Positions 1 through 8,908 are shown, numbered from the stretch's first letter. The stretch: 64,000 nucleotides of DNA from Paenibacillus sp. EZ-K15 (GCF_002573715.1 NZ_PDHM01000021.1:186001-250000); one strand, 5' to 3'. The notes: generated from the letters alone by a model not told the origin. Numbers and translations are program-made.

Positions 1-1557
1 CTCGCGTAAACCGATTTCCGCCTTCCGGTTCAGCTTTTTGATGATTGCTTGCGTCGTGTAAGTCCCGCGGTGAGCGGGATAATAGAGCTCTCCTACATAT
101 TTGGCGCCAGGAACGCCTTTTTCGATCTGATCTTCGAAAAATTCAATCGGCGAACCATGCTTCGTCTTGGGGACGCCTTCCAAATTCCCGAGCCTGCGCA
201 TGAACTCGAGATCATCCCGATTGGAGCCGCCGCCTCCGTCGCCGTGTCCGAACTGCGTGAGGCGCGTAGAGATTCCTTCAAGCTGGACGCGATCGCTCCA
301 CTGATGGATCAAGAACGACGGATTGATCCGAATCGGGTAGTAATCGCCGTAGTTCATCAGATGCGTCAAAATTTGCGAACCGTCGATCCCTTCCCACAGG
401 AACGTATTATGCGGGAACGGGTCCGCTACATTATCATAAGTACCGAACAATTTTGTAGACGCGAAATAATGGATCCCGCAGCCCTTCATGATTTGCGGCA
501 GGTTCCCGGAATAGCCGAATACGTCAGGCAGCCACAGCATCTCGTTGTCCACGCCGAATTCGTCCTTGAAGAACCGCTTGCCGTGCAGCGCCTGGCGGAT
601 CAGGCTCTCGCCGCTGGGCAGATTCGTATCGGGCTCCACCCACATGGAGCCTTCGGGAATGATTCTCCCTTCCTTTACCGCCTGTTTGATGCGCGCATAA
701 AGCTCCGGATACAGCGTCTTGACCACCTGGAACAAATACGGCTGGCTCTGGGTGTAAGTGTATTCCGGATATTCGTCCATGAGCGCCAGCTGATTGGACA
801 TGGTCCGCGCAATCTTCCGCTTTGTCTCCGCGATCGGCCACAGCCAGGCGACATCCAGGTGGGACTGTCCCATCAGGTACAGGGTCGGCGCCGTCGAACC
901 GTTCACGCAGGCCAAGAGCGGCTCCATCAACTTCCGACACAGCTTAGCGTTCTCACAGAGCGATTCCTGGCGGAGGGTCAGGTCGATCGTCGCGAACACC
1001 TGAGTCAGGCAACGATCAATCTCCGCCACGCGGAGGGATTTGGCATCCAGATGATTGCGAAGATCGTACAAGCATTCCAAATCGATGAAAAACTGGTAGA
1101 CTTCTTCTTCAAAAACGCAGAGCTGCGACTCTCCGAACGTCGGCCTGGAATCCGAATGGCCGGCGTACGCCTCCGCGACGATTTCAAATGGCTCGCCGGC
1201 TTTTGCGGAACGGGTTAAAGTTACGTAATGATGGTTAAGGTCCTTTGCGCCGCTCACGATACCGTTTATGTATACGGTCGCTTCGGATCCGAAATCAAGC
1301 ATGGCCACAAGCCGTTTGCCTTCGGCCTCTTTGGGAACGGTAATGTTCGAGCGGAACCAGCCGTATCCCCAATTTTCTCCCCACCGCTGACCCGGAGCGA
1401 TGCTCTCAAACGGTTGTCCATCCATCTCATGAATGAACAGTTGTTCCATCGTCGTAAAACCGGAAAAATCTATAGAAGAAAGCTTTGTTATCATAAATTG
1501 ATCTCTTTTGTTTAGCAGCTTTTCCACATGGAATAAAATCTCTTTTTTTTCACTCAA
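1..1557 (-). CDS. GH38 alpha-mannosidase, 3' end beyond window
   Basis: The reverse strand translates without a stop from a TTG at 1557 to the window edge (519 codons); a TGA lies three codons upstream, so 1557 is the most upstream start. An N-terminal beta-sandwich-like part is followed by the GH38 catalytic core: GQSHLDVAWLWP near residue 230 (the His and Asp are zinc ligands in the family) and WLPDVFGYSGNLPQ near 344 (its Asp is the usual nucleophile), then a Gly-rich HGDGGGGS stretch near 435. Bacterial GH38 enzymes are exo-acting alpha-mannosidases of about 800-1000 residues, so roughly half is visible. It is the last visible gene of the sugar ABC operon and has no signal peptide, so cytoplasmic cleavage of imported mannosides is the simplest reading. 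The large open frame on the opposite strand is a shadow. Confidence 0.9.
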   Translation of the reverse strand, partial: MSEKKEILFHVEKLLNKRDQFMITKLSSIDFSGFTTMEQLFIHEMDGQPFESIAPGQRWGENWGYGWFRSNITVPKEAEGKRLVAMLDFGSEATVYINGIVSGAKDLNHHYVTLTRSAKAGEPFEIVAEAYAGHSDSRPTFGESQLCVFEEEVYQFFIDLECLYDLRNHLDAKSLRVAEIDRCLTQVFATIDLTLRQESLCENAKLCRKLMEPLLACVNGSTAPTLYLMGQSHLDVAWLWPIAETKRKIARTMSNQLALMDEYPEYTYTQSQPYLFQVVKTLYPELYARIKQAVKEGRIIPEGSMWVEPDTNLPSGESLIRQALHGKRFFKDEFGVDNEMLWLPDVFGYSGNLPQIMKGCGIHYFASTKLFGTYDNVADPFPHNTFLWEGIDGSQILTHLMNYGDYYPIRINPSFLIHQWSDRVQLEGISTRLTQFGHGDGGGGSNRDDLEFMRRLGNLEGVPKTKHGSPIEFFEDQIEKGVPGAKYVGELYYPAHRGTYTTQAIIKKLNRKAEIGLRE

Positions 1558-1620
1558 GGTTTCTCACATCCTATGATTTCGTTATCTTTGATTTGATCCT
1601 ATCGCCTTGCGACATACCGC

Positions 1621-1647
1621 CCCTCCGCGGCGGTAGGCAGCGGAGGG
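1621..1647 (-). other. Intercistronic hairpin between binding protein and mannosidase
   Basis: A perfect 8-bp inverted repeat (CCCTCCGC / GCGGAGGG, 11-nt loop) lies between the binding-protein stop and the mannosidase start. No T-run follows, so it looks more like an mRNA-stabilising or partially attenuating hairpin than a full terminator. Such a hairpin would allow more binding protein than enzyme to be made; that role is inferred. Confidence 0.55.
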
Positions 1648-1658
1648 ACGCTCTCTCT

Positions 1659-3284
1659 CTATTCGTTTCCTAGCGCTCTTTGTGCAGCATCATTATAGAT
1701 TTTCAGCGCTTCATCAATGTTGCCCATTTTTTTGACCTTATCGATGAATGCCTGCCAATTGTCGAAGCTGTTCTTGCCTGCTACGAATTTGGCCTGTTCT
1801 TCCGTAACGAACGTCTTGATCGGGTTCATAATCTCCGAAACCCGCTGGCTTTCGCTCCCCGTGAGTTGAATCGACGGCTCGCTCAACCAGGAAGGAACAT
1901 AGTCGTTCTCGGGCATCGGCAGACTCGTCAGAAATTCCGCCTTCTCAATCGGCACCTCTTCATATTTGCCGTTAAATACCGTATAGTCTGTCGCGGCAAA
2001 ATCCACGAACGCTCTTGCGTCGCTTACCATCTGCAGACCGGGGTTATGGTTTCGGCTTGCGCGCATGCCGTATTTATCCCCCTCCAACCAGGGATCCTTG
2101 GCCGTTTTCAGCGAGTCGACAAAGGTCGGAACGCCATCTTCTCCGATCGTATAGGTCGTGCCCTCGATTCCCCAAGTGATGAGCTCGATCATTTCATCCG
2201 AATATTGATAATCGATGAATTTAATCAATTCTTCAGGGTTTTTAACTTTCGAGCTTACGCCGTAGACTCCCCAGCCCAAGTCAGGGGTATTGCCGTTCAC
2301 AACCTCCTGCCAGGCTTTTCCGTACTTCGGATTGTCGGGATACAACGAAACCGCGAAAATCTTCCCGTCGTCGGCCGTTCTCGTATACTCGGCCGGCGTC
2401 GTAAACCACTGCGTCAGCCACATGAGGTTGTCGCCGTTCAGCGCTTTTCTTTTCAGCGTATCGTCTGTATCAATGGTATACTCCGGATCTAACAGCTTCT
2501 CCGCATACAGCTTATTTGCAAATTGGAGCGCATCTTTATATCCTTCATCCAGAACTCCGTATACGTATTTCTCGCCGTCCCAGAAAATTTCATCCCGGAT
2601 ATGGTTCGCGGAGAACAGCGATCTCAAGCTGTTCCACTTTGTCGCAACGGGATATTTGTCGGGGTAGAGCTCTTTAAGTTTTTTGGCAGCCCCATAAAAT
2701 TCATCGAGCGTTTCCGGAATTTTGATGTTATTGGCCTCGAACACGTCATAGCGGTAGGCAGACGTATTCTGGATGAGCATGCCGCGATCCTCGGGGAATC
2801 TAGGCGTGGAGGTTTCTTTAAAGGTGAACATGTTGCCTTCGGCATCCGTTACCCGTTTCATCCCGTTCTTTACCTTGCCAATGTAGTTCATATAGTTCGG
2901 CATTAAATCTTTATACTGGCCTAACTCGAGAAGCTGGCCTTGTTCGGCCATTTCGGTCGTATCATAGAATAAAGGCGTAACGAAGAAATCCGTCAGATCG
3001 TCGCTTGCGATCATAAGCTTGACCTTCTCGTCATATTCGGAAGACGGAATATAGTTATATTCAATTTCTAATTTTTTGCCCATATAAGCTTCCATGCGTT
3101 TGTGCCATTCCTTGCCTACCAGACTGTTCGGATTATCCACACCGTTCGCAGCCAGGGTTACCGAAAAGCGCATGACTTCTTGATTCTCTTCATGGGTATC
3201 GGTTTTTTTGGAATTATTCGAACATCCGGAAAAAACCATCAGTAGGGCCAATCCGAGGACAAGCATTTTTGCCAATTTGTTCAT
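1659..3284 (-). CDS. Extracellular sugar-binding lipoprotein of ABC transporter (LplA/YtcQ type)
   Basis: This is a 541-residue solute-binding protein. I start it at the ATG at 3284, which has GGGGG eight bases upstream, instead of the longer frame from 3308. The new N-terminus is a classical lipoprotein signal: MNKLAKM, a hydrophobic run, then lipobox FSGC with Cys21 as the lipid-anchored residue, followed by a Ser/Asn/Lys-rich linker. The size (about 540 against 400-450 for ordinary sugar-binding proteins) and the pairing with two LplB/LplC-like permeases fit the Firmicute family used for oligosaccharides. The substrate cannot be read from sequence; the downstream alpha-mannosidase suggests mannose-containing oligosaccharides. 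There is no ATPase gene in the operon; these systems usually borrow a shared MsmX-type ATPase. Confidence 0.9.
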   Translation of the reverse strand: MNKLAKMLVLGLALLMVFSGCSNNSKKTDTHEENQEVMRFSVTLAANGVDNPNSLVGKEWHKRMEAYMGKKLEIEYNYIPSSEYDEKVKLMIASDDLTDFFVTPLFYDTTEMAEQGQLLELGQYKDLMPNYMNYIGKVKNGMKRVTDAEGNMFTFKETSTPRFPEDRGMLIQNTSAYRYDVFEANNIKIPETLDEFYGAAKKLKELYPDKYPVATKWNSLRSLFSANHIRDEIFWDGEKYVYGVLDEGYKDALQFANKLYAEKLLDPEYTIDTDDTLKRKALNGDNLMWLTQWFTTPAEYTRTADDGKIFAVSLYPDNPKYGKAWQEVVNGNTPDLGWGVYGVSSKVKNPEELIKFIDYQYSDEMIELITWGIEGTTYTIGEDGVPTFVDSLKTAKDPWLEGDKYGMRASRNHNPGLQMVSDARAFVDFAATDYTVFNGKYEEVPIEKAEFLTSLPMPENDYVPSWLSEPSIQLTGSESQRVSEIMNPIKTFVTEEQAKFVAGKNSFDNWQAFIDKVKKMGNIDEALKIYNDAAQRALGNE

Positions 3285-3398
3285 TCCATTTCCCCCTAAT
3301 TTGCACAATTAACCGCTTCATCTTCTTCAAGTCTGCTATTCGTTACTGGTCATGAATGACTGCACACTCAGCTTGCTTGCACCGCCGCATCCGCTTCT

Positions 3399-4298
3399 CT
3401 AGCCTTTGATGGAGCCGACGAATATCCCTTTGGTGAAATGCTTCTGGAAGATCGGATAAATACACATGATCGGAAACATGGTAATAATGATGACGCTCAT
3501 TCGTACCGCCTTGGGATCAAGCGTTTCCCCCGGAGCATTGATGGCGACCGCGCCGCCTCCTACCCGCCCTTGAATCGCAGTCGTATCCAAGGTAAACAGG
3601 TAGTTTCGGAGCACCATCTGCAAGGGATACTTGTCCTGATCTCGCAGATAAATCAAAGCCTCGAACCAACTATTCCAGCTTCCGACCAGACCGAATAGAG
3701 CAAAGGTTGCAAACAGCGCTTTCGACAACGGCAGTATGATCCTGAAAAGAACCACCAAATCACTCGCTCCATCGATATAGGCGGAGTCCTTCAGTTCTGA
3801 AGGAATATTCAGAAAGAAGGTCCGAAACAGAAACACATTATAAGCACTAATCGCACCGGGGAGAATCATGACCCAGACCGTATCCAACAGGTTCAAACCG
3901 CGCATAAGCAGATAGGTCGGAATTAAGCCGCCGCCGAAAAACATCGTAATCATGAGAAAAATGGTCAGAAATTTCTTGCCCGCAAATCCCGGGATCGTGA
4001 GCGGATACGCCATCAGTGCCGTAAACAGCAGCATGATGCCCGTAGAGCCGGCCGCATAAATAATCGAGTTTAGATATCCTTTAAAAATGTACGGATCCTG
4101 AAATACCGTGGTGTATGCTTCCAGATTAAACCCCTTGGGCCAAATCGTTACGCTCCCCAAGGAGATGTAACGCGTGCCGCTTAGCGATGTCGCGATAATG
4201 TTCAGAATCGGATACAGCACGACAATCAGGATGAATAGCATGATAACCATATTGAATACATCGAATGCTCTGGAACCTAAACTAGCCTTTTTCAACAT
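3399..4298 (-). CDS. Carbohydrate ABC transporter permease (LplC/YtcP type)
   Basis: A 299-residue inner-membrane permease with about six hydrophobic segments. The MalG-like cytoplasmic EAA loop is visible as ELKDSAYIDGASDLVVLFRI followed by ILPLSKAL, which docks the ATPase. I place the start at the ATG at 4298, preceded by AGGTGGTGGG, not at the longer frame from 4346, which would run inside the upstream permease gene. It lies 8 bp downstream of that gene, so the two are translated together. The C-terminus ends with the usual FVGSIKG-type tail of this family. It forms the heteromeric pore with the next permease. Confidence 0.93.
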   Translation of the reverse strand: MLKKASLGSRAFDVFNMVIMLFILIVVLYPILNIIATSLSGTRYISLGSVTIWPKGFNLEAYTTVFQDPYIFKGYLNSIIYAAGSTGIMLLFTALMAYPLTIPGFAGKKFLTIFLMITMFFGGGLIPTYLLMRGLNLLDTVWVMILPGAISAYNVFLFRTFFLNIPSELKDSAYIDGASDLVVLFRIILPLSKALFATFALFGLVGSWNSWFEALIYLRDQDKYPLQMVLRNYLFTLDTTAIQGRVGGGAVAINAPGETLDPKAVRMSVIIITMFPIMCIYPIFQKHFTKGIFVGSIKG

Positions 4299-4306
4299 CC
4301 CACCAC

Positions 4307-5221
4307 CTAGAACAAACTCGTCTCTGATACTTTCCGGCTTAACCAATTGGTCAAGTAAAGGATCGTAAAGGAAATAACCGACATGAATAATCCGATGGCC
4401 GTCGTGTACTCGTATTGTGCGCCCAGTATACCTTGACGATAAACATAGGATCCGATGACATCCGCTACTTCGTAAGTCTCAGGCGAATAGAGCAGAATGA
4501 TCTTCTGGAAATCGCTCCCGAGGATTCCTCCGACGGCAAAAATCAGCAAAATAATGGTGGTCGGCTTGAGCGACGGCCATGTGATGTGCAAAACTTTTTT
4601 CCACCGGCCTGCGCCGTCTACATCGGCCACGTCATACAGCGTAGGATCAATTCCGCTTAATGCAGCCAGATAGATGATCGTGCCGAACCCGACGCCCTGC
4701 CATATGCCGGAAGAAATGAAGATGGTCCGGAAATAGTCAGGTTCGAGAAGAAACATGATCGGGTCTCCGCCGAAGAAGCCGACAATATGGTTAAACAAAC
4801 CGTCTCTCGCCGTAAATTCCTTAAGCATCCCCGCAACAATGACGACCGAAATAAAATGCGGGAAATAAGAAACCGTCTGTACAAGCTTCTTAAAGCCCTT
4901 GTTTTTCAATTCATTAAACAACAGGGCCAATATAATCGGCGCGGGAAATGACCAAAATAAAGTATACAAACCGAGAAGCAATGTATTCTTTAATACCCTG
5001 AACGCCATCGGATCGTTAAAAAAAGAAGTGAAGTATTTTATACCTACCCACTCGCTTCCCCAAATCCCCTTGGAAGCGTTGAAATCTTTGAAAGCGATTA
5101 ATATTCCGTACATCGGAAAATAGTGAAAGATTAACAGCGTCAGAAAGCCGGGAAGCACCATAAGGTAGAGATAGCGGTGCTTGACGATCCTGGCCATCAG
5201 CCTGTTATTGGTTGTCTTCAA
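4307..5221 (-). CDS. Sugar ABC transporter permease (LplB/YteP type)
   Basis: A 304-residue MalF-like permease with six predicted membrane segments, the first beginning around residue 19 (YLMVLPGFLTLLIFHYFP). The EAA loop reads DVADVDGAGRWKKVLHITWP, in the position expected for contact with the ATPase. An AGGAGGTG Shine-Dalgarno site sits about seven bases before the ATG. It is the first gene of the operon permease-permease-binding protein-mannosidase, separated by 286 bp from the AraC regulator that lies upstream in the same direction. The 286-bp leader holds a SigA-like promoter and a cre-like site, so carbon catabolite control is likely. Confidence 0.93.
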   Translation of the reverse strand: MKTTNNRLMARIVKHRYLYLMVLPGFLTLLIFHYFPMYGILIAFKDFNASKGIWGSEWVGIKYFTSFFNDPMAFRVLKNTLLLGLYTLFWSFPAPIILALLFNELKNKGFKKLVQTVSYFPHFISVVIVAGMLKEFTARDGLFNHIVGFFGGDPIMFLLEPDYFRTIFISSGIWQGVGFGTIIYLAALSGIDPTLYDVADVDGAGRWKKVLHITWPSLKPTTIILLIFAVGGILGSDFQKIILLYSPETYEVADVIGSYVYRQGILGAQYEYTTAIGLFMSVISFTILYLTNWLSRKVSETSLF

Positions 5222-5313
5222 AGGAACACCTCCTGACTGTTAACATGTTGTGATCCGATCTGTTGGTGCTATGGCTCGAGGACGAATGAGCCTGGCCATT
5301 TGGTTCGTTCTAT

Positions 5314-5328
5314 ATGTAAGCGTATTCA
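5314..5328 (+). promoter_or_regulatory. cre (CcpA operator) candidate in sugar-operon leader
   Basis: ATGTAAGCGTATTCA matches the CcpA operator consensus WTGNAANCGNWNNCW at every defined position. It lies about 95 bp upstream of the first permease start and about 110 bp downstream of the promoter, a position where bound CcpA-HPr(Ser-P) would act as a roadblock. The match is seen directly; the regulation is inferred. Confidence 0.6.
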
Positions 5329-5439
5329 TTTTCACCCCCAGACTATATCCTAACGTTCGTCGAAAACGCATTTGCTTTCGGCTACCGTCCCCTATAGATA
5401 TGATCATCATGATGTCTCATAAGTTGTTATGCTAAGTAG

Positions 5440-5468
5440 AAAATAACACATACTATTTTTATCGTCAA
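5440..5468 (-). promoter_or_regulatory. SigA-type promoter of the sugar ABC operon
   Basis: On the minus strand TTGACG (5463-5468) and TATTTT (5440-5445) are separated by exactly 17 bp, a good vegetative promoter. It lies between the AraC gene and the permease operon and gives a leader of about 210 nt before the ATG at 5221, which carries the cre-like site. Confidence 0.55.
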
Positions 5469-5507
5469 TACATAAAAAAGTTTATAATCTGACCGGAAAT
5501 TAGCATA

Positions 5508-6356
5508 CTATCTCCGAATAGTTCCGAATTGGCGATACCGATACGGCGTTAAATTATGCCTCCGCTTGAATAAGTCGTAGAAGTAGCTGACGTTGTCAAG
5601 TCCGATCTCAAGACTGATGTCCACGATTTCCATATCCGTGTTCAGCAGCAAATTCTCGGCATAGGACATTCTCAATTCGTTAATGTACTGGGTCGGGGAC
5701 ATTCCAAGGTGCTTCCTGAACATTCTGCATACGTAGGCATGCGATTTGCCCGACAGCTGGACAAGCGCAGCCGTTCCCCGCGTGAAGTGCTCTTTCTTTT
5801 TTGCCTCTCTGCATAAGGACTTAAACCATTCCGGTTGTCCGGTAAGTTCAATCGGATCCGCATCAGCCTTGATATACCTGGAGAACAGGTCGGTCATGAC
5901 GGCTCTTACCTCTGCTCTGACGGCCAGCTTCTTCTCCTGCGGGATCAGACTGAGCTGGTCCAGCCGGTACCGCACATATTCCTTCTCCATTTTGGACAGC
6001 AAGGTCGACGGCGGCATGGCCGGTCCAAGCAGTCTTTCGCTTGGAAACCCTTCTCCCAAGAAAGCTATGAGGTCTTCCAGGACCTCGCGATGGAACGACA
6101 AATTGATGAACTGGCAATCGCTGTCCGTCGTCTGCTCATAATAATGAACATCCCGGTCCCGTATGAACACGAGTGTATTTTCCTGCAGCAGCTGCCTTTT
6201 GCCGTTAATGACATGCACAACGCTTCCTTTCAGGATAAGAAACAATTCAAAGAAGTCGTGCGTATGCATGCCGATCGTGTCGCGCACCGAAGCGATCAGC
6301 CGATAGTGGGCCTGAATTTCAGAATCAATGCCGTCTGCCGCATAAAGCTTCAACAT
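5508..6356 (-). CDS. AraC-family transcriptional regulator with cupin sensor domain
   Basis: A 282-residue regulator. The N-terminal part has the cupin pattern of AraC sensors (HTHDFFELFLILKGSVVHVI near residues 32-51). The C-terminal about 100 residues carry two helix-turn-helix units, including the hallmark region LGMSPTQYINELRMSYAENL and the final DNVSYFYDLFKRRHNLTPY. A GGAGGG site lies nine bases upstream of the ATG. It sits directly upstream of the sugar ABC operon in the same orientation, so it is probably its activator, with the sugar bound by the cupin domain. The cognate ligand is unknown. Confidence 0.93.
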   Translation of the reverse strand: MLKLYAADGIDSEIQAHYRLIASVRDTIGMHTHDFFELFLILKGSVVHVINGKRQLLQENTLVFIRDRDVHYYEQTTDSDCQFINLSFHREVLEDLIAFLGEGFPSERLLGPAMPPSTLLSKMEKEYVRYRLDQLSLIPQEKKLAVRAEVRAVMTDLFSRYIKADADPIELTGQPEWFKSLCREAKKKEHFTRGTAALVQLSGKSHAYVCRMFRKHLGMSPTQYINELRMSYAENLLLNTDMEIVDISLEIGLDNVSYFYDLFKRRHNLTPYRYRQFGTIRR

Positions 6357-6501
6357 GGTCGATATCCCTCCTTCTTTGTATACTGACTAGTTCCTCCGAT
6401 GTCAAAACACCATAAAGCATTCCAAAATAGAGCAAGATCGAGAGCAGTACTTTCGATTAGGATAGAGTTGTTATTGAAGCTTGAAAGGAGATTTGCCACG
6501 A

Positions 6502-7443
6502 ATGAACTTACTGGAACTGCGTCAGCAATTCGAAGCTAACAAACACATTTATGAAAGCGCCAAGCTTGTCTTCCGCGGAGTCGAGGGCTTCGATGTATAC
6601 AACCCTACGATTCCGTTTCAATGGAACGGCAAGCGCTACATTTACGGGCGTGTGGAGAAACGACATGAGTGGGCGAGGTCCTGGGTTCGCTTGTTCGAGC
6701 AGAGCGGTCCGGACGAGTGGACGGCCGTACCGAATACGATGATTTATCAGCTTGAAGACCCTTATATTAGCGTGATCAACAAACAGCTCGTATTGGGCGG
6801 CACGCATGTCCGTTACAAGCAGGGACGGCTCGATACGTTCTACGGCTATTTCTACAAAGGCAGCGATCTTCACGATCTCTTCTACTTCACGACCGGTCCG
6901 GATTATATGAAGGACATTCGGCTCGTAGAGCTCCAGGACGGGAGGATCGGCGTCTTCTCCAGGCCGCGCGGCGAAGGGATTCGCAAGGAATTCGGCAGCG
7001 AATCCTTGGTGGGATTCACCGTCATCGACAGCCTTGACGACCTGTCACCGGAAGTCATCGAGAACGCCCCTTATATCCGCGGATTATTCAGCAAGGATGA
7101 ATGGGGCGGCTGCAACCAGGCATACTTGCTCGAAAGCGGGAAGATCGGCGTGATCGGCCATATCTGCTATGCTCAAGGAGATACGTCGACTTACATGAAC
7201 ATGGCCTTCGTATTGGACACGCAGACGAATCAATTTTCGGATTTGAAAATCATCGGCACCCGTCCTTGCTATCCGGATGGCCCCGCCAAGAAGGCGCATC
7301 TGACCGACTGCGCGTTCACCGCCGGCATCGAAATGCGTACCGACGGTAAGGTCAATCTGTACAGCGGCATCGGTGATACCGAAGCGGCACGCATCGTCAT
7401 CGACTACCCGTTCGAGAAGGAAGGCGCCATTGTAACCTTATAA
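6502..7443 (+). CDS. DUF1861-type beta-propeller protein, putative glycoside-active enzyme
   Basis: A 313-residue protein that I assign to the DUF1861 family (five-bladed propeller related to the GH43/GH130 clan) on overall look: NPTIPFQWNGKRYIYGRVE near residues 49-67, a repeated blade pattern, and DEWGGCNQAYLLESGKIGV. The start is the ATG at 6502 because AAAGGAG lies 11 bases before it; the longer TTG start at 6481 would place that site inside the gene. It has no signal peptide, so it acts in the cytoplasm. Its function is not established. Position next to an alpha-mannosidase/ABC operon suggests processing of imported mannosides, possibly as a phosphorylase or hydrolase. It is transcribed divergently from the AraC gene, with 145 bp between them. 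Confidence 0.7.
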   Translation: MNLLELRQQFEANKHIYESAKLVFRGVEGFDVYNPTIPFQWNGKRYIYGRVEKRHEWARSWVRLFEQSGPDEWTAVPNTMIYQLEDPYISVINKQLVLGGTHVRYKQGRLDTFYGYFYKGSDLHDLFYFTTGPDYMKDIRLVELQDGRIGVFSRPRGEGIRKEFGSESLVGFTVIDSLDDLSPEVIENAPYIRGLFSKDEWGGCNQAYLLESGKIGVIGHICYAQGDTSTYMNMAFVLDTQTNQFSDLKIIGTRPCYPDGPAKKAHLTDCAFTAGIEMRTDGKVNLYSGIGDTEAARIVIDYPFEKEGAIVTL

Positions 7444-7459
7444 TTGTAATTCCATGATC

Positions 7460-7490
7460 GAGCTGCTGGATTCCCCGGCGGCTCATTTTT
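7460..7490 (+). terminator. Rho-independent terminator after DUF1861 gene
   Basis: A 10-bp stem with two G-U pairs (GAGCTGCTGG / CCGGCGGCTC, 5-nt loop) is followed by ATTTTTAT. It begins 17 bp after the stop codon. Confidence 0.7.
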
Positions 7491-7705
7491 ATATCTGGTT
7501 GCGGCTTGGTATAGCACCCTTCATTTTGCAAGGTGTCCGCCTCAAAGTTATTATAATAAATATATGAAAACACATACTTTATTTGACCTCATAGTAATAC
7601 AAACCTTCATGAAATTCAAAGCTTTTATATCATTTCGCTCCTTTCTTGCTTAATTCCCGAAAAATTCCGGCCTATTCGACAAAATCTTTTTCCGGGTTAC
7701 GCTCC

Positions 7706-7742
7706 AAGTACGTATACTTTTTAAAGTGAAATGCGCTATAAT
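7706..7742 (+). promoter_or_regulatory. Promoter and AraR-like operator of GntR/LacI regulator
   Basis: A consensus TATAAT (7737-7742) lies 31 bp before the TTG start. The -35 region is poor (TACTTT, 16-bp spacer). It overlaps a palindromic element AAGTA-CGTA-TACTT at 7706-7719, similar in core to the GTACGTAC operators of AraR-type GntR/LacI chimeras. Overlap with the -35 box would suit autorepression; this is inference. Confidence 0.45.
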
Positions 7743-7772
7743 TGAGGAAATGTTGATACGAGGTGAACCTAC

Positions 7773-8852
7773 TTGAGCAAGAAGGACTTGGCTCTGCCAA
7801 AGTACCAGATGGTTAAAGATTATGTCTTATCCCAGATCGAGAATCAGGAATTTACGAAGGACGATCGGATACCTAGCGAGTCGGAATTTTCCAAGCTGCT
7901 GGATGTCAGCTCCATCACTGTACGTAAAGCGTTGTCTGAGCTGGTGAACGAGGGCGTGATCTACCGCGTCCGAGGTAAGGGAAGCTTTGTCGCCAGCCAA
8001 GCAGCCGTCTCAGAGAAGACCTCCAATCTGGTGGCCTTCGTCATCTCCGGCGTCGACCTATACGACAGTTCGTATATGCAGATCATGAGAGGCATTCAGT
8101 CATTTCTAGGCCAGCATGGCTGCAAGCTGATCATCGAATTCGTGGAGAACGACTTCGAACAGGAACGTGAGCTCATTCTGGGGCTGATTCAAACGGAGCT
8201 AAGAGGATTACTCATCTATTCCTCCGATCCCGAAGCTGCTAAGGGCTATCTGGGAGAGATTCGCAAAAAATCGATTCCGTTCGTTATGCTTGATCGTTCC
8301 CCTTCCGGCTATCCGGTCAACGTTGTCACCTGTAACAACCATGACGGTGCTTATGAAGCAGTAGAATACTTGATACAGCAAGGACATCGACGAATCGGAT
8401 TTGCGGCTTACGACTATCATCTGAGCCCGGAGGTTGACCGATATAACGGTTATTGCAACGCCATGTCGAATGCGTCCATTCCGATCCCCGATTCGCTCTT
8501 GTTCCTGGATAAGGAACTCGACTATGCTGCACTGGCGAGCCTTATCCACAACGGAGAGCTGACCGCTCTGTTCTGCGCGAACGACAAGCGGGCCCTTGAG
8601 GTAATCGAACAACTCACCGCACTTGACATTCGTATCCCCGAACAAGTATCCCTCATGGGCTTTGATGATTTCGAGAGCTCCAAATTCGCCAAGGTCGCCT
8701 TGAGCACCGTGAAGCAATATTTCGATGTCCTCGGCTATGAGAGTGCCAAGCTGCTGTTCGAAATTACCGAAGGCTCGTCTTACGGCAATAAGAAAGTCAT
8801 GCTGCCTACAAGCTTGGTCATACGTGACACGATCAAGCCCGTCCAAGGTTAG
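7773..8852 (+). CDS. GntR/LacI chimeric transcriptional regulator (AraR type)
   Basis: A 359-residue regulator with an N-terminal GntR winged helix (residues about 8-78; DRIPSESEFSKLLDVSSITV then RGKGSFVAS) joined to a C-terminal LacI/periplasmic-binding-protein-like sensor domain (AFVISGVDLYDSSYMQIMRG, CNNHDGAYEAVEYLIQQGH, ALFCANDKRALEVIE, SLMGFDDFESSKFA). Translation starts at TTG with GAGGTGAACC upstream. Such chimeras repress sugar-use genes and are released by a sugar ligand. It is monocistronic with its own promoter and terminator. Its targets may be the adjacent DUF1861 gene and the sugar ABC operon; the true ligand is unknown. Confidence 0.9.
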   Translation: MSKKDLALPKYQMVKDYVLSQIENQEFTKDDRIPSESEFSKLLDVSSITVRKALSELVNEGVIYRVRGKGSFVASQAAVSEKTSNLVAFVISGVDLYDSSYMQIMRGIQSFLGQHGCKLIIEFVENDFEQERELILGLIQTELRGLLIYSSDPEAAKGYLGEIRKKSIPFVMLDRSPSGYPVNVVTCNNHDGAYEAVEYLIQQGHRRIGFAAYDYHLSPEVDRYNGYCNAMSNASIPIPDSLLFLDKELDYAALASLIHNGELTALFCANDKRALEVIEQLTALDIRIPEQVSLMGFDDFESSKFAKVALSTVKQYFDVLGYESAKLLFEITEGSSYGNKKVMLPTSLVIRDTIKPVQG

Positions 8853-8864
8853 AGGCAACGCCAA

Positions 8865-8908
8865 AAAGGCAATGGATTCCAGGATGTGCTGGAGTCCATT
8901 GCCTTTCA
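8865..8908 (+). terminator. Terminator after GntR/LacI regulator
   Basis: A perfect 12-bp inverted repeat, AAAGGCAATGGA paired with TCCATTGCCTTT, begins 12 bp after the regulator stop. The remaining roughly 200 bp to 9112 hold nothing I recognise. Confidence 0.65.

Larger units (their letters stand above)
7444..7772 (+). other. Intergenic region: terminator and regulator promoter
   Basis: This 329-bp stretch has no gene that I can support. Its left end carries the terminator of the DUF1861 gene (7460-7490) and its right end the promoter and operator-like site of the next regulator (7706-7742). The AT-rich middle shows nothing recognisable. Confidence 0.6.

Noticed and set aside
49..1218. 389-residue open frame on the plus strand
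   Set aside because: The minus strand encodes a clear GH38 mannosidase over the same bases; the plus frame has no domain and no ribosome site.
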